DNA of 64,000 nt from Mitsuaria chitosanitabida ATCC BAA-476 = NBRC 102408 (GCF_001598255.1 NZ_BCYP01000008.1:1-64000); one strand, 5' to 3'; shown: positions 8,871 to 17,780, counted from the first letter of the stretch. Translations and numbers: made by a program. The notes: a model not told the origin generated them from the letters alone.

Positions 8871-8954
8871 GCCTGCGGGCGCTGCTCGGAAATGTGTGCG
8901 GATGCTGCTGACGAAATTTCCGGCCTGCTTTCTGGAATATCCTGGGGTGCCTAG
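8871..8954 (+). pseudogene. Degenerate 3' end of a second CdiI-like immunity gene
   Basis: Reading from 8871 gives ACGRCSEMCADAADEISGLL and then SGISWGA before the stop at 8954. The end of the 112-aa protein at 6864-7202 reads ACGRYSEKHPEVAAAISGLL and then SSMSWDA. The match runs to the stop codon. An in-frame stop at 8868 and no recognisable upstream portion show it is a truncated remnant, so this immunity family was present at least twice. Confidence 0.75.
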
Positions 8955-9279
8955 TATTGGGCGGCTGCGCTATGGCGCTTTTTGTCATTTCAGCGGAATT
9001 GTTGTGATCATTTTTGAGGGCGGGGTTCCCAGCCACTCGCCCAGCGCACCCCATCCCTCATTCCTCTAGCACCCCTCCCAATTCCAGCCATTCCCCCGCC
9101 CGATCTAAACCATTCGCGCTGCCTGACTCCTGCGGTTCTCCCGAATCCTTGATATTTCCGCACTGGTTTTCCGTCCAGTCTGAGGAATCATCCGTTCTCG
9201 ATGCCCCGACATCGCCTCCCGCGAATTTCTCTCGCGGAGGAATCCATCCCCAAATCAGTTAATGGATTGGAGCCACCCC
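8955..9279. other. Transition spacer back to high-GC core; one imperfect hairpin
   Basis: No gene seen. Base composition returns to high GC near 9020. An imperfect hairpin (CCGCGA at 9219-9224 against TCGCGG at 9232-9237, with extended partial pairing) lies about 45 bp before the next start codon and could be a leader structure. No promoter could be assigned with confidence. Confidence 0.4.
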
Positions 9280-9774
9280 ATGACCGTCCTCACCGCTGAC
9301 CGCCCGGAAACCCGGGTCCCGCCCACCACCCCATCCGCCAACGATCCGCGGCCCAAGCCGCTCCCGGACTTCTCCGAGATCGAGCAGGACCTCCTCAGCT
9401 ACCGCCCGCTCCGCCGGCTAGACACCGACGAGTTCGAGGAGTTCCTCTACCGCTCCCGCATGTACCCGACGTTCAGCCGATTCGCCCCCGGCAGTGCCGA
9501 GTTCCTCACCCCGCGTCGCGACATCTCCGTCGGCACCGCCATCGCCTCGCTACGCCAGCGCATGCAGCACGCGCTCGCCGTGGCCGAGATGGCCGCCCGC
9601 CTGGAGCGCGCGCTGCTCGACGGTGACTCGCGTCTGGACGACGACGACGAGGCCATCCTCGCCGCCGCCAGCATCCGGGACACGCTGCGCGAGGCGCTCG
9701 GCATGCTCGGCGTGCTGGAGCAGGCCTTCGGCGACGGCCGAGCCGTGCTCAAGACCCTGGTGACCACCCAATGA
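9280..9774 (+). CDS. Hypothetical protein upstream of hscC
   Basis: 164 aa if started at ATG 9280, which has GGAG seven bases upstream; an in-frame ATG at 9262 lacks such a site. The N-terminal ~30 residues are Pro-rich and likely disordered. The remainder is helical and acidic, with a DDDDEA patch near residue 125. There is no signal peptide or membrane segment. No family is recognised. It precedes the HscC/J-protein pair on the same strand with a 218-bp gap, so a shared role is possible but unproven. Confidence 0.65.
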   Translation: MTVLTADRPETRVPPTTPSANDPRPKPLPDFSEIEQDLLSYRPLRRLDTDEFEEFLYRSRMYPTFSRFAPGSAEFLTPRRDISVGTAIASLRQRMQHALAVAEMAARLERALLDGDSRLDDDDEAILAAASIRDTLREALGMLGVLEQAFGDGRAVLKTLVTTQ

Positions 9775-9992
9775 GGTCGTCGACGGCGCACCGCGCGCTG
9801 TCGTTCGACCGCGACATCCCGCCTCCTGCGCCCGCGCGCGAAGCGGGCCGCCCGAGCACTCCTTCACGCGTCCTCCACGCGCTCGCGCGCGTCCACCCTT
9901 CAGGGCGATAGGGTGCGGGGCGCCTCTAGAAGACGCTTGAACGTCTCGACCACCCCTCGGCCGCCTGGCGGCCCGATTCGCCCGTCCGCTCC

Positions 9993-11735
9993 ATGACCGC
10001 TTCCTCGTTCGTGCCCGACATCGTCGGCATCGACCTCGGCACCACCAATTCCCTCGTCGCCTACTGGCACGACGGCGCCCCGCACCTGATCCCCAACGCA
10101 CTTGGCCAGACGCTGACCCCCTCGGTCGTCAGCCTCGACGACGACGGCTCCGTCCTCGTCGGCCTCGCGGCCCGGGAGCGGCTCCAGTCCCATCCGCAGC
10201 GCACCATCGCCAGCTTCAAGCGCGGCATGGGCACCGCCACCAGCTTCCGCCTCGGGGATCGCGTGTTCCGCGCCGAGGACCTCTCGGCCCTCGTGCTGCG
10301 CGCGCTGCGCGCCGACGTCCGCGCGCGATTCGGCCAGGACGTGGATCGCGCCGTCATCACCGTCCCCGCCTACTTTTCCGACGCGCAGCGCGCCGCGACC
10401 CGCAATGCCGGCCTGATCGCCGGCTTCGCCGAGGTCAGCCTGCTCAACGAGCCCACCGCCGCGGCGCTCGCCTACGGGCTCAACGAGCGCGACGACAGCC
10501 AGTTCCTCGTCTTCGACTTCGGCGGCGGCACCTTCGACGTCTCCATCCTCGAGCTCTTCTCCGGCGTGATGGAGGTCCGCGCGACCGCGGGCGACAACCA
10601 GCTCGGCGGCGACGACGTGGATGCCTGCGTCGAGCGCTGGGTGATGGACAGCGCCGGCCTGCCCGCCGAGCTGATGGGCGAGCCCGTCTTCGTCTCCAAG
10701 CTGCGAGCCCGCTGCGAGGCCGCCAAGCGCGCGCTTTCCAGCGATCCCACCGCGCGGATCAGCTTCCAGCACGGGCCGCACCTGATCGACCTGACGCTGG
10801 GCATCGACCAGTTCGAGCGACTCATCCAGCCCGTGCTCGACCGCCTGCGCTACCCGGTCGAGACGGCCATCCGCGACGCGCGCATCGGCACGGCCGACCT
10901 GTCGGCGGTGGTGCTGGCCGGCGGCAGCTCGCGCCTCCCGGCGGTGCGGCAACTGGTGACGCGGATGTTCGGGCAGTTCCCCAGCGCGAGCCTGAATCCC
11001 GACGAGGTCATCGCTCTGGGCGCGGCCGTGCAGGCCGGGCTCAAGACGGACGCGGTGGAGCTCGCGGAGCGCGTCATGACCGACGTCTGCCCGTACACGC
11101 TGGGCATCGAGTCCTCCAAGCAGGTCTCGGCCGACCGGCACACGGCGGGCTTCATGTCGCCGATCATCGCGCGCAACACGGTGGTGCCCGTCAGCCGCGT
11201 GCAGTCCTTCCAGCCGCTCACCGCGGATCAGCGGGTGATCTCGGTCCGCGTCTACCAGGGCGAGGCGCGGCTCGTGAAGGACAACATCCCGCTGGGCCAG
11301 TTCGACGTCGACCTGCCTCGCTCGACCGACGGCCGCTGGCCCCACATCGACGTGCGCTTCACCTACGACGTGGACGGCCTGCTGGAGGTGGAGGCCACGC
11401 CCAAGCTGGGCGAGCAGGCCGCCGGCCCGTCGCGCCGGCTCGTGATCCAGAACTCGGCGGAACGACTGTCCGACGAGCAGGTGGCCGAGCGGCTGCAGGC
11501 CTTGTCGTCGCTGAAGATGCATCCGCGCGAGCGCATGGAAGTGCGCGCGCTGCTGGCACGCGCCGAGCGGCTGTTCATGCAGCTGGCGCTGGACGAGCGT
11601 GAGCGGCTGGGCCATGAGATCACGCGCTTCGAACTGGATCTGGAGTCGCAGGACCCGCGCCGCATCGCGCAGGGCCAGGCCGGCCTGCAGCGCCTGGTCC
11701 AGCTCTGCGAGGCCGACTCGCCGCTGGGGGTCTGA
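9993..11735 (+). CDS. hscC: Hsp70-family chaperone HscC
   Basis: 580 aa, close to the size of E. coli HscC (~556) and shorter than DnaK because the C-terminal lid is reduced. The actin-like ATPase domain is clear: phosphate-1 motif VGIDLGTTNS near residue 11, VPAYFSDAQR, the interdomain NEPTAAALAYG and phosphate-2 FDFGGGTFDVS, then adenosine motif VVLAGGSSRLP. A beta-sandwich substrate-binding domain follows from about residue 390. HscC is a specialised cytoplasmic Hsp70 that works with membrane J-proteins of the DjlB/DjlC type. The next gene overlaps by one base (TGATG) and encodes such a J-like protein, which supports the assignment and suggests coupled translation. Confidence 0.9.
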   Translation: MTASSFVPDIVGIDLGTTNSLVAYWHDGAPHLIPNALGQTLTPSVVSLDDDGSVLVGLAARERLQSHPQRTIASFKRGMGTATSFRLGDRVFRAEDLSALVLRALRADVRARFGQDVDRAVITVPAYFSDAQRAATRNAGLIAGFAEVSLLNEPTAAALAYGLNERDDSQFLVFDFGGGTFDVSILELFSGVMEVRATAGDNQLGGDDVDACVERWVMDSAGLPAELMGEPVFVSKLRARCEAAKRALSSDPTARISFQHGPHLIDLTLGIDQFERLIQPVLDRLRYPVETAIRDARIGTADLSAVVLAGGSSRLPAVRQLVTRMFGQFPSASLNPDEVIALGAAVQAGLKTDAVELAERVMTDVCPYTLGIESSKQVSADRHTAGFMSPIIARNTVVPVSRVQSFQPLTADQRVISVRVYQGEARLVKDNIPLGQFDVDLPRSTDGRWPHIDVRFTYDVDGLLEVEATPKLGEQAAGPSRRLVIQNSAERLSDEQVAERLQALSSLKMHPRERMEVRALLARAERLFMQLALDERERLGHEITRFELDLESQDPRRIAQGQAGLQRLVQLCEADSPLGV

Positions 11736-13630
11736 TGCAGGTCCTGCTGCCCGACTACTTCAGCGCGCTCGGCCTGGACGAGCACGCCACGCAGGCCGAC
11801 GTGAAGTCGGCCTATGCGGCGCGCCTCAAGCGCATCGATCGCGCTGCCGATCCGCAGGCGTTCCAGGAATTGCGCGCTCACTACGAAGCCGCCATCGCGC
11901 ATCTGCGGGAGGAGCGTGGGTTCATCCGCGTCGAACTTGGAACGCGAGAGACGGGGCAGGGCGGGGACGAGCGCTCGGATGACGGGCACGACGAGCCCGC
12001 GGCCGCGCCGGAGGTCGAGCCTCGGTCGGCATCGACACCATCGCCTGCGCCCGACCTCGACCTTGCGCAAGCGCCCGAGCCTGCGCCGGGACCGGCACCG
12101 GCACCGGCACCGGCATCTGGCGCCGAGCCCGAGCCCGAGTCCGCACCAGCGCCTGCACCTGCACCTGCACCAGCGCCTGCACCTGCACCAGCGCCTGCAC
12201 CTGCACCTGCACCTGCACCTGCACCTGCACCTGCACCTGCACCTGCACCAGCGCCCGAGCAGCCGAAGCCGCGCGCCCAACCCCAACCGGAGCCCGCCAT
12301 CGATCCCGCGATGGCGGCCCAGGCCGTCGCGCGGGCTGTCTACGAGGACTTCCTGCATCGCTTCTGGCGGCTGGACCCGCGCGCGGTCGGCGCGGCGGAG
12401 GCGCTGCTGCGCGAGCTGCTCGCGTCGCCGGCGCTCGAATCGCTCGCCGCCCGCGAGGCCTTCGAGCGGCTCGTCATCGAGGCCTTGAACGCGCGCGGGA
12501 TGCGGCGCCGCGGCGGCCTGCTGTTCTTCGCCGCGCTGGCCGCCTTCCGCTGGTCGGAGACGCCACCGCTGCCGCCGCCCGGCATGGCACGAGACACGGA
12601 GTGGCAGCTGCATCGCTGGATCGACGCGGCGCTCATCCTCAATGCCAACAAGATCCAGACCTGGTTGTGGCTGGCCGAGGAACCCCGCCTGGAGCTGTTC
12701 GGTCACATCCCCATGGACCGCAACTTCGACTGGAACAACGCGGTCCGCGAGATCTGCTGCCAGCCGGGTGAGCTCGGCCACTGGCATCAGCTGTCCGAGG
12801 TCTCGCCGCTGGGCCCGATCACGCCGCTGACCGATCCCGCGCCCAAGCGCGGCACGCGCTGGCACGAGTGGCTGCGCTGGCTCAAGACGCCCGAGTTCCT
12901 GATGCTGGTGCTGCCGATGGCTCTGCTGATCTTCGTGGTCGTGCCCTTCCTGCACCGCAACGAGAGCGCCGACACCGCCAGGCACAACGCGACCTGCGCC
13001 CAGCGCCTCGAGGCCGCCGCAGCGGTCAAGTGGCAGGGGTTCTCCATCGCCGAAATCGACAAGCTCCGGTCCTGCGCCGCCGAGGTGGCGCCGCCGCGCT
13101 GCGAGGACCGCCGCGGCCTCAAGCGCCTGATCGCGATCACCGACGTGCTGACCGAGTCGCAGAACGGGGCGCCGTCCAGCGCGGGCTTCGCCTACCGCAG
13201 CGACGAGATCGTCATCGATCCCCCCACCGGGCCGCCGATCTCGATCAAGACCTCGGTGTGCGGCACCGCCTTCCAGATGCTGGTCGAAGGTGGCGGCTGG
13301 CTGCGCCTGGGCGACCTGCCCACGGCGCAGGCCGTCGTGCGCCAGGCTGGCTACTGCAACGCGCGCGCCGTGCGCCACATGAGGGGCGACGGGACCGCCA
13401 AGGAGCTAGTCGAACTCGAATGGCTGACCGAGAACTGGTCGGTCAAGCTGCTGAGCCGCACTGCCGAATGGCGCGAGGGGCAACGCTCGCTGGGCGACAA
13501 CGCGCCGGTCACGCCGGGCAAGCCGACGGTCGACCTGGCCTCGCTGGTCAGCACCGATCCGAAGTTGGCGGCCGGGGGCGTCCCCGAACGGTGGGAGGCG
13601 GCGACCCCCTGTCAGGTCGAGGCGCGCTGA
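11735..13630 (+). CDS. Membrane-anchored J-domain-like partner of HscC
   Basis: 631 aa. An N-terminal J-like domain (residues about 1-65) is recognisable from LLPDYFSALGLDEHATQADV and DPQAFQELRAHYEAA, but the HPD tripeptide expected between helices II and III is absent (KRIDRAADP in its place). A Pro-Ala dipeptide repeat region spans residues about 112-175. An Arg-rich helical section follows, and a single membrane segment FLMLVLPMALLIFVVVPFL lies near residues 388-407. The C-terminal ~220 residues contain several Cys and would be across the membrane. It overlaps hscC by one base. E. coli HscC works with membrane J-proteins DjlB/DjlC, so this is the likely partner, although loss of HPD may change how it stimulates the ATPase. 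Confidence 0.75.
   Translation: MQVLLPDYFSALGLDEHATQADVKSAYAARLKRIDRAADPQAFQELRAHYEAAIAHLREERGFIRVELGTRETGQGGDERSDDGHDEPAAAPEVEPRSASTPSPAPDLDLAQAPEPAPGPAPAPAPASGAEPEPESAPAPAPAPAPAPAPAPAPAPAPAPAPAPAPAPAPAPAPEQPKPRAQPQPEPAIDPAMAAQAVARAVYEDFLHRFWRLDPRAVGAAEALLRELLASPALESLAAREAFERLVIEALNARGMRRRGGLLFFAALAAFRWSETPPLPPPGMARDTEWQLHRWIDAALILNANKIQTWLWLAEEPRLELFGHIPMDRNFDWNNAVREICCQPGELGHWHQLSEVSPLGPITPLTDPAPKRGTRWHEWLRWLKTPEFLMLVLPMALLIFVVVPFLHRNESADTARHNATCAQRLEAAAAVKWQGFSIAEIDKLRSCAAEVAPPRCEDRRGLKRLIAITDVLTESQNGAPSSAGFAYRSDEIVIDPPTGPPISIKTSVCGTAFQMLVEGGGWLRLGDLPTAQAVVRQAGYCNARAVRHMRGDGTAKELVELEWLTENWSVKLLSRTAEWREGQRSLGDNAPVTPGKPTVDLASLVSTDPKLAAGGVPERWEAATPCQVEAR
12085..12258. repeat. Coding Pro-Ala repeat built on a GCACCT hexamer
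   Basis: The tract encodes alternating Pro and Ala. Its core, about 12145-12250, is a near-perfect array of the hexamer gcacct with interspersed gcacca-gcg variants. Because the unit is six bases, length changes stay in frame and would only alter linker length between the J-like domain and the membrane segment. Confidence 0.9.
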
Positions 13631-13793
13631 GTCCGGCCGCGTCGCGCCCGTTCCCGCCACCATCGCCCGCCCCGCGCCAGCGGGGCGCGGCGAGCCGCCA
13701 TCGATCCCGCGATTCCCGCCATTCGCCGCGCACGCGCGCCGCGGGCAGGCGCTCGCGCGGAGACTGCGTCCTCCCATTCCTGGAGATGACGCC

Positions 13794-14462
13794 ATGAAGA
13801 CCTGGCTCCGCGCGAACCGCAACTTCCTGCTGCTGATGGCGGGCTTCCTGTTCTTTCGCACCGCGATCGCGGACTGGAACCCGGTCCCCAGCGGCTCCAT
13901 GCGACCCACCATCCTGGAAGGCGACGTCGTCTTCGTCGAACGCGTCGCCTATGACTGGAAGGTCCCGCTGACCGAGTTCTCGCTGCGCCGCGTCGACGAC
14001 CCGCGTCGTGGTGACGTCGTCACCTTCAGCTCGCCGCGCGACGGCACGCGGCTGATCAAGCGGGTGGTGGCCATCCCGGGCGACGTGGTCGAGCTTCGAG
14101 GGGATCGGCTGATCCTCAACGGCGAGCCGGCACGCTACGCGCCGGTCGAGGAAGTCGCCGAACCGGTCGCGCCCGGCGTCGCGCTGCGTGGCGTGCGCGA
14201 GGTCGAGGAATGGGGCGGCCAGCGCCGCGTCGTGCAGTTCCTGCCGGAGGTGAGCGCCCGGCGCGACTTCGGTCCGCTGCGGGTCCCGGCCGATGCCTAT
14301 TTCATGATGGGCGACAACCGGGACAACAGCGAGGACTCGCGCTTCATCGGCCTGGTGCAACGCCGGCAGATCATCGGCCAGGCGCATCGCGTGCTGGTGT
14401 CGGCCGACATCACGGGGCATTGGGCCCCGCGCTGGGATCGCTTCGCGGCGCCGCTGCGGTGA
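13794..14462 (+). CDS. lepB: Signal peptidase I
   Basis: 222 aa. The catalytic Ser lies in VPSGSMRPT (Ser35) and the general-base Lys in RLIKRVVAIPGD (Lys89); the later family box MGDNRDNSEDSR is intact. One hydrophobic anchor (FLLLMAGFLFF, residues 11-21) precedes the active site, so the catalytic domain faces the periplasm and removes signal peptides from exported proteins. It is shorter than E. coli LepB (324 aa), having a single membrane anchor and a smaller accessory domain; it may be a second, specialised signal peptidase. It stands alone, with no lepA or rnc beside it. Confidence 0.93.
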   Translation: MKTWLRANRNFLLLMAGFLFFRTAIADWNPVPSGSMRPTILEGDVVFVERVAYDWKVPLTEFSLRRVDDPRRGDVVTFSSPRDGTRLIKRVVAIPGDVVELRGDRLILNGEPARYAPVEEVAEPVAPGVALRGVREVEEWGGQRRVVQFLPEVSARRDFGPLRVPADAYFMMGDNRDNSEDSRFIGLVQRRQIIGQAHRVLVSADITGHWAPRWDRFAAPLR

Positions 14463-14622
14463 GCGGTGGCGGGGCGCGTCGAGCGAGCGATCGGCGCCCG
14501 CCGCGGCCCCGGGCACGCACAGGCACATCCGCCATTGACCTGCCTTGCGCAAGGTCTCTCCCGGCCCATTGAGAATCGCCCATCCACCACACTTGGCCGA
14601 CCGCCTTCGGGCGGCCTTCGCA

Positions 14623-15333
14623 ATGACGGATCTGTCCCGCTTCCCCATCACCCAGAAATGGCCCGCCCAGCATCCCGAGCGCCTGCAGCTGTACTCGCTG
14701 CCCACGCCCAACGGCGTGAAGGTGTCGATCGCGCTGGAGGAACTGGGCCTGCCCTATGAGCCCCATCTGGTCAGCTTCCAGACCGACGACCAGATGTCGC
14801 CGGCCTTCCTCTCGCTGAACCCCAACAACAAGATCCCCGCGATCCTCGATCCCGACGGCCCGGGCGGCGAGCCGCTGCCGCTGTTCGAGTCCGGCGCGAT
14901 CCTGGTCTACCTGGCCGAGAAGACCGGTCGTCTGATCCCGCAGGACGCCGCGCGCCGCTACGAGACCCTGCAGTGGGTGATGTTCCAGATGGGCGGCGTG
15001 GGGCCGATGTTCGGCCAGCTCGGTTTCTTCCACAAGTTCGCCGGCAAGGCCTACGAGGACAAGCGTCCCCGCGACCGCTATGTGGCGGAGTCCAAGCGCC
15101 TGCTGGCCGTGCTCGAACAGCGCGTCACCGGCCGCGACTGGATCATGGGCGACGAGTACACCATCGCCGACATCGCGACTTGGCCTTGGGTCAACAACCT
15201 GGTCGGTTTCTACGAGGCCGGTGAGCTGGTCGGTTTCTCGGAGTTTCCCAACGTGCAGCGCGTGCTGAGCGCCTTCCTGGCGCGCGACGCGGTCAAGCGC
15301 GGGCTGAACATTCCGGCGCGTCCGGCGGCCTGA
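14623..15333 (+). CDS. Glutathione S-transferase, YfcG-like (nu class)
   Basis: 236 aa from ATG 14623; an upstream in-frame start at 14545 is less likely because the added residues do not resemble the family. The N-terminal thioredoxin-like domain has LPTPNGVKVSIALEELGLPY and NPNNKIPAI, with LFESGAILVYLAEKTG for gamma-glutamyl binding. The C-terminal helical domain contains the QWVMFQMGGVGPMFGQLGFF and IADIATWPWV segments typical of YfcG/YghU disulfide-bond reductases. Expected role: glutathione-dependent disulfide or peroxide reduction in the cytoplasm. Monocistronic, with a palindromic repeat right after its stop. Confidence 0.9.
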   Translation: MTDLSRFPITQKWPAQHPERLQLYSLPTPNGVKVSIALEELGLPYEPHLVSFQTDDQMSPAFLSLNPNNKIPAILDPDGPGGEPLPLFESGAILVYLAEKTGRLIPQDAARRYETLQWVMFQMGGVGPMFGQLGFFHKFAGKAYEDKRPRDRYVAESKRLLAVLEQRVTGRDWIMGDEYTIADIATWPWVNNLVGFYEAGELVGFSEFPNVQRVLSAFLARDAVKRGLNIPARPAA

Positions 15334-15531
15334 AGACCCTCACCCCGACCCTCTCCCGCAAGCGGGCGAGGGAGTCGTGAGGCTCGCTGCCTGCCGGCGA
15401 GCTCGGTGCTTTCTCTCCCCCACGCTCGCAAGCGGGCGAGGGAGCAAGACCAGCCTCGCGATCACCATCGAAGTCCGTTCACCGTTCTCCCTCTCCCGCT
15501 TGCGGGAGAGGGTCGGGGTGAGGGTCTTCGC
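15334..15531. repeat. REP-like palindromic element between convergent genes
   Basis: A 28-bp sequence beginning gaagaccctcaccccg right after the GST stop recurs exactly in reverse complement at about 15504-15531. Several ctctcccgcaagcgggcgaggg-type mini-palindromes lie between. Such CCCTCTCCC...GCAAGCGGG units are common dispersed extragenic palindromes in Burkholderiales. Its position between the 3' ends of two converging genes suggests it may also act as a bidirectional terminator. Confidence 0.8.
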
Positions 15532-15538
15532 GGTCCGA

Positions 15539-15793
15539 TCAGTAATGCGGCGGCAGCTCGTCCCTCAGGCTGCCGGCGCCGTCGCCGCGGCCTTCGGGCA
15601 TCTGCCGGCGCAACTGCGTGATCTCCCGCACCAGCGCGTCGATCTGTTCCTGCTGCCGCGCGACCTGCGCGTTCAGGTGATCCACCAGATCCTCGGCGAA
15701 GCTGGCCTTGATCTCGAGCTCGGTCACCCGGGCCTCGAGATGCCCGACCGTCTCGCCGACGGACGTCCTGCCGGCGTCGCTCTCGCCGCTCAT
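15539..15793 (-). CDS. slyX: SlyX family protein
   Basis: 84 aa. Its start codon overlaps the stop of the DUF885 gene (ATGA), so the two are translationally coupled. After a short polar N-terminus the protein is one amphipathic coiled coil (HLEARVTELEIKASFAEDLV followed by NAQVARQQEQIDALVREITQLRRQM) and ends in DELPPHY, the conserved SlyX tail (PPHY). The molecular function of SlyX is not established. It is encoded downstream of the DUF885 protein rather than near an FKBP gene. Confidence 0.9.
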   Translation of the reverse strand: MSGESDAGRTSVGETVGHLEARVTELEIKASFAEDLVDHLNAQVARQQEQIDALVREITQLRRQMPEGRGDGAGSLRDELPPHY

Positions 15794-17661
15794 GGCGTGC
15801 CCTTGGGCTGCGCCATCAGCTCGGCGATCACCGGCACCGGCGCATTCCCGTAGCTCAGGAACTGCTCGTGGAAGTCCTTCAGCTTGAAGGACGCGCCCAG
15901 CGCCTGCTTGCGCTGCTCGCGCAGTTCCATGATGTCGCTGTAGCCGCTGAAGTAGCTGGTCAGCTGCACCGAGGTCAGCTGCACCCGGCGCCACTTCTCG
16001 CGCGCCTCGCGCTCGGTCTGGAAGGCCTGGCGCTGCAGCAGGTCCAGCGCCTGCGCCTCGGTCATGCCCAGCACGTGCACGCTGTAGTCCAGGATGGTGT
16101 TGGTCACGCTGCGCAGGTTCCATTTGCCCCACATCAGCCACATCTCCGGCGCGTTGTCGCCATAGCCGGACTCCAGCATCATCCGCTCGCCGTAGACCGC
16201 CCAGCCCTCGACCATCGCGCCGTTGCCGAACAGCGTCTTCACCAGCGACGGCGACTTGTTCGCGTGCACCAGCTGCGTGTAATGGCCGGGCACCGCCTCG
16301 TGGATGTTGAGGATCTGCAGGATCCAGCGGTTGTACTCGCGCAGCGTGCTCTCGGCCTGCTCGGGCGTCAGGTCGTCCAGCGGGGTGACGTTGTAGTAGG
16401 TGCGGTCCTGCGGACGGTAGGGGCCGGGGGCCTCGATGCCGGCGCCGGCGACGCCGCGCTGGTAGACCGGCGTCTCGCGCACGATCAGCGGCTTGGAGGC
16501 GTCCTGCGTCAGCAGGTCGTGCGCGGTGATGAAGCGCTCCAGCTCCGGGATCTGCGCGCGGATCTCCTTGACGAAGTCCGCGCGCTTGACGTGCTGCTCG
16601 GACAGCTTGCCGATCACCGCGCCGATGCGCGCGAAGCGATCCTCGGGCTTGGGCGCGTCGCCCAGGGTCTGCGTCCACAGCTTGTCGGAGATGTCCGCCA
16701 TCTGCGTCAGCAGCGCCTCGCGCGCCTTCAGCGCGCGCTGGTACATCTGCTCGGCGGAATGCGAGGACTGGATGTCGAAGCCGAACTTCTTCTCGTACAG
16801 CGCCTGGCCCAGGCGGAAGCTGCGCGCCTTGCCGGTGGCCTTGCCCGCGGCCAGCAGCTTGACCAGTTGGGCCTTGTAGGCGTCCACCGCCACGCGCGCG
16901 GCGGCGACGCGGTCCAGCAGCTGCTTGCGCTCGGCCGCGGTCAGCGACGCGGCGTCGGGACCCTGCGCGGCCTTGGCGATCTCGTCCAGCACGCTCAGCA
17001 CGCCGGGCGCCTGGTCGATCGCGAGCTGGGTGTGCTCCAGCGTCGGCTGCTTCAGCAGCGAGGCGCCGGCCTTGTAGTACGCCGGCACCTGCGCCAGGCG
17101 GGCCGAGATCACCTTCAGCCGCACCGGCAGCGGCGCGTAGTCGGTGGCCAGGATGTAGTCCAGCGGACCGGCGACGTTGACGCCCGACGGGTCCCACTCG
17201 AACTGACGCAGCTCGGTCAGCGCGAAGCGGTCGCTGCGCAGCTTGTTGAGCAACTGGCCCAGGTCGGTGCGCGAGGCCGCGCTCAGGGTCTTGCCGTCGA
17301 CGGCCTCGAAGCGCTTGAGCCACTGCTCGGAGAAGGCCAGCGCCTGCGCGCGGTTGGCGCGGTCGGGGGCGGGCAGGCGGTCCGCGAACTCATAGCGGCC
17401 GGCGGCGATCGCGGCATCGGGGTCGAGCTTCCACAGCGCCTCGATGTAGTCGTTGGCCAGACGCTGGAAGCGGGTGTCGGCGTCCAGGTCCGCGGCATCG
17501 GCCGCGATGTTGGGCTCGACCTTGATCACGCCGCGGACCGGCTTGGGCGCGGACGCCGCCGGGGCGGCGGGCGTGGCGTCGGCGGCGAAGGCCGAGCTGC
17601 TCGCGCCAAGGGAGATCAGCGCGGCCAGCGCCAGCAGGGAGGGGGTGGGGCGGTTCGTCAT
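15790..17661 (-). CDS. Exported DUF885 family protein (putative metallopeptidase-like)
   Basis: 623 aa from ATG 17661. It starts with a cleavable signal peptide (LLALAALISLGASSSAFA, then ADA) followed by an Ala/Pro linker, so it is likely periplasmic. The DUF885 hallmark HEAVPGH is present, followed by GWAVYGERM, resembling a zinc-peptidase HExxH-type helix. No biochemical function can be stated for the family beyond suspected peptidase activity. It is followed without a gap by slyX (ATGA overlap) and preceded by a 119-bp spacer to feoB. Confidence 0.88.
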   Translation of the reverse strand: MTNRPTPSLLALAALISLGASSSAFAADATPAAPAASAPKPVRGVIKVEPNIAADAADLDADTRFQRLANDYIEALWKLDPDAAIAAGRYEFADRLPAPDRANRAQALAFSEQWLKRFEAVDGKTLSAASRTDLGQLLNKLRSDRFALTELRQFEWDPSGVNVAGPLDYILATDYAPLPVRLKVISARLAQVPAYYKAGASLLKQPTLEHTQLAIDQAPGVLSVLDEIAKAAQGPDAASLTAAERKQLLDRVAAARVAVDAYKAQLVKLLAAGKATGKARSFRLGQALYEKKFGFDIQSSHSAEQMYQRALKAREALLTQMADISDKLWTQTLGDAPKPEDRFARIGAVIGKLSEQHVKRADFVKEIRAQIPELERFITAHDLLTQDASKPLIVRETPVYQRGVAGAGIEAPGPYRPQDRTYYNVTPLDDLTPEQAESTLREYNRWILQILNIHEAVPGHYTQLVHANKSPSLVKTLFGNGAMVEGWAVYGERMMLESGYGDNAPEMWLMWGKWNLRSVTNTILDYSVHVLGMTEAQALDLLQRQAFQTEREAREKWRRVQLTSVQLTSYFSGYSDIMELREQRKQALGASFKLKDFHEQFLSYGNAPVPVIAELMAQPKGTP

Positions 17662-17780
17662 GGGCGGGGAGCATAGCGCGCGGCTCCCGCCGCCGACAGC
17701 CCGCGCGTCGCCGGGATGGCGCGGGGGCTGCGACAGCCGCCCGCGCGGTGGTGGCGACCGGGCGGGCGGCGGGGTCCGGC

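Noticed and set aside
9900-11615. Long minus-strand frame opposite hscC
   Set aside because: Antisense shadow; the plus strand encodes a complete Hsp70.
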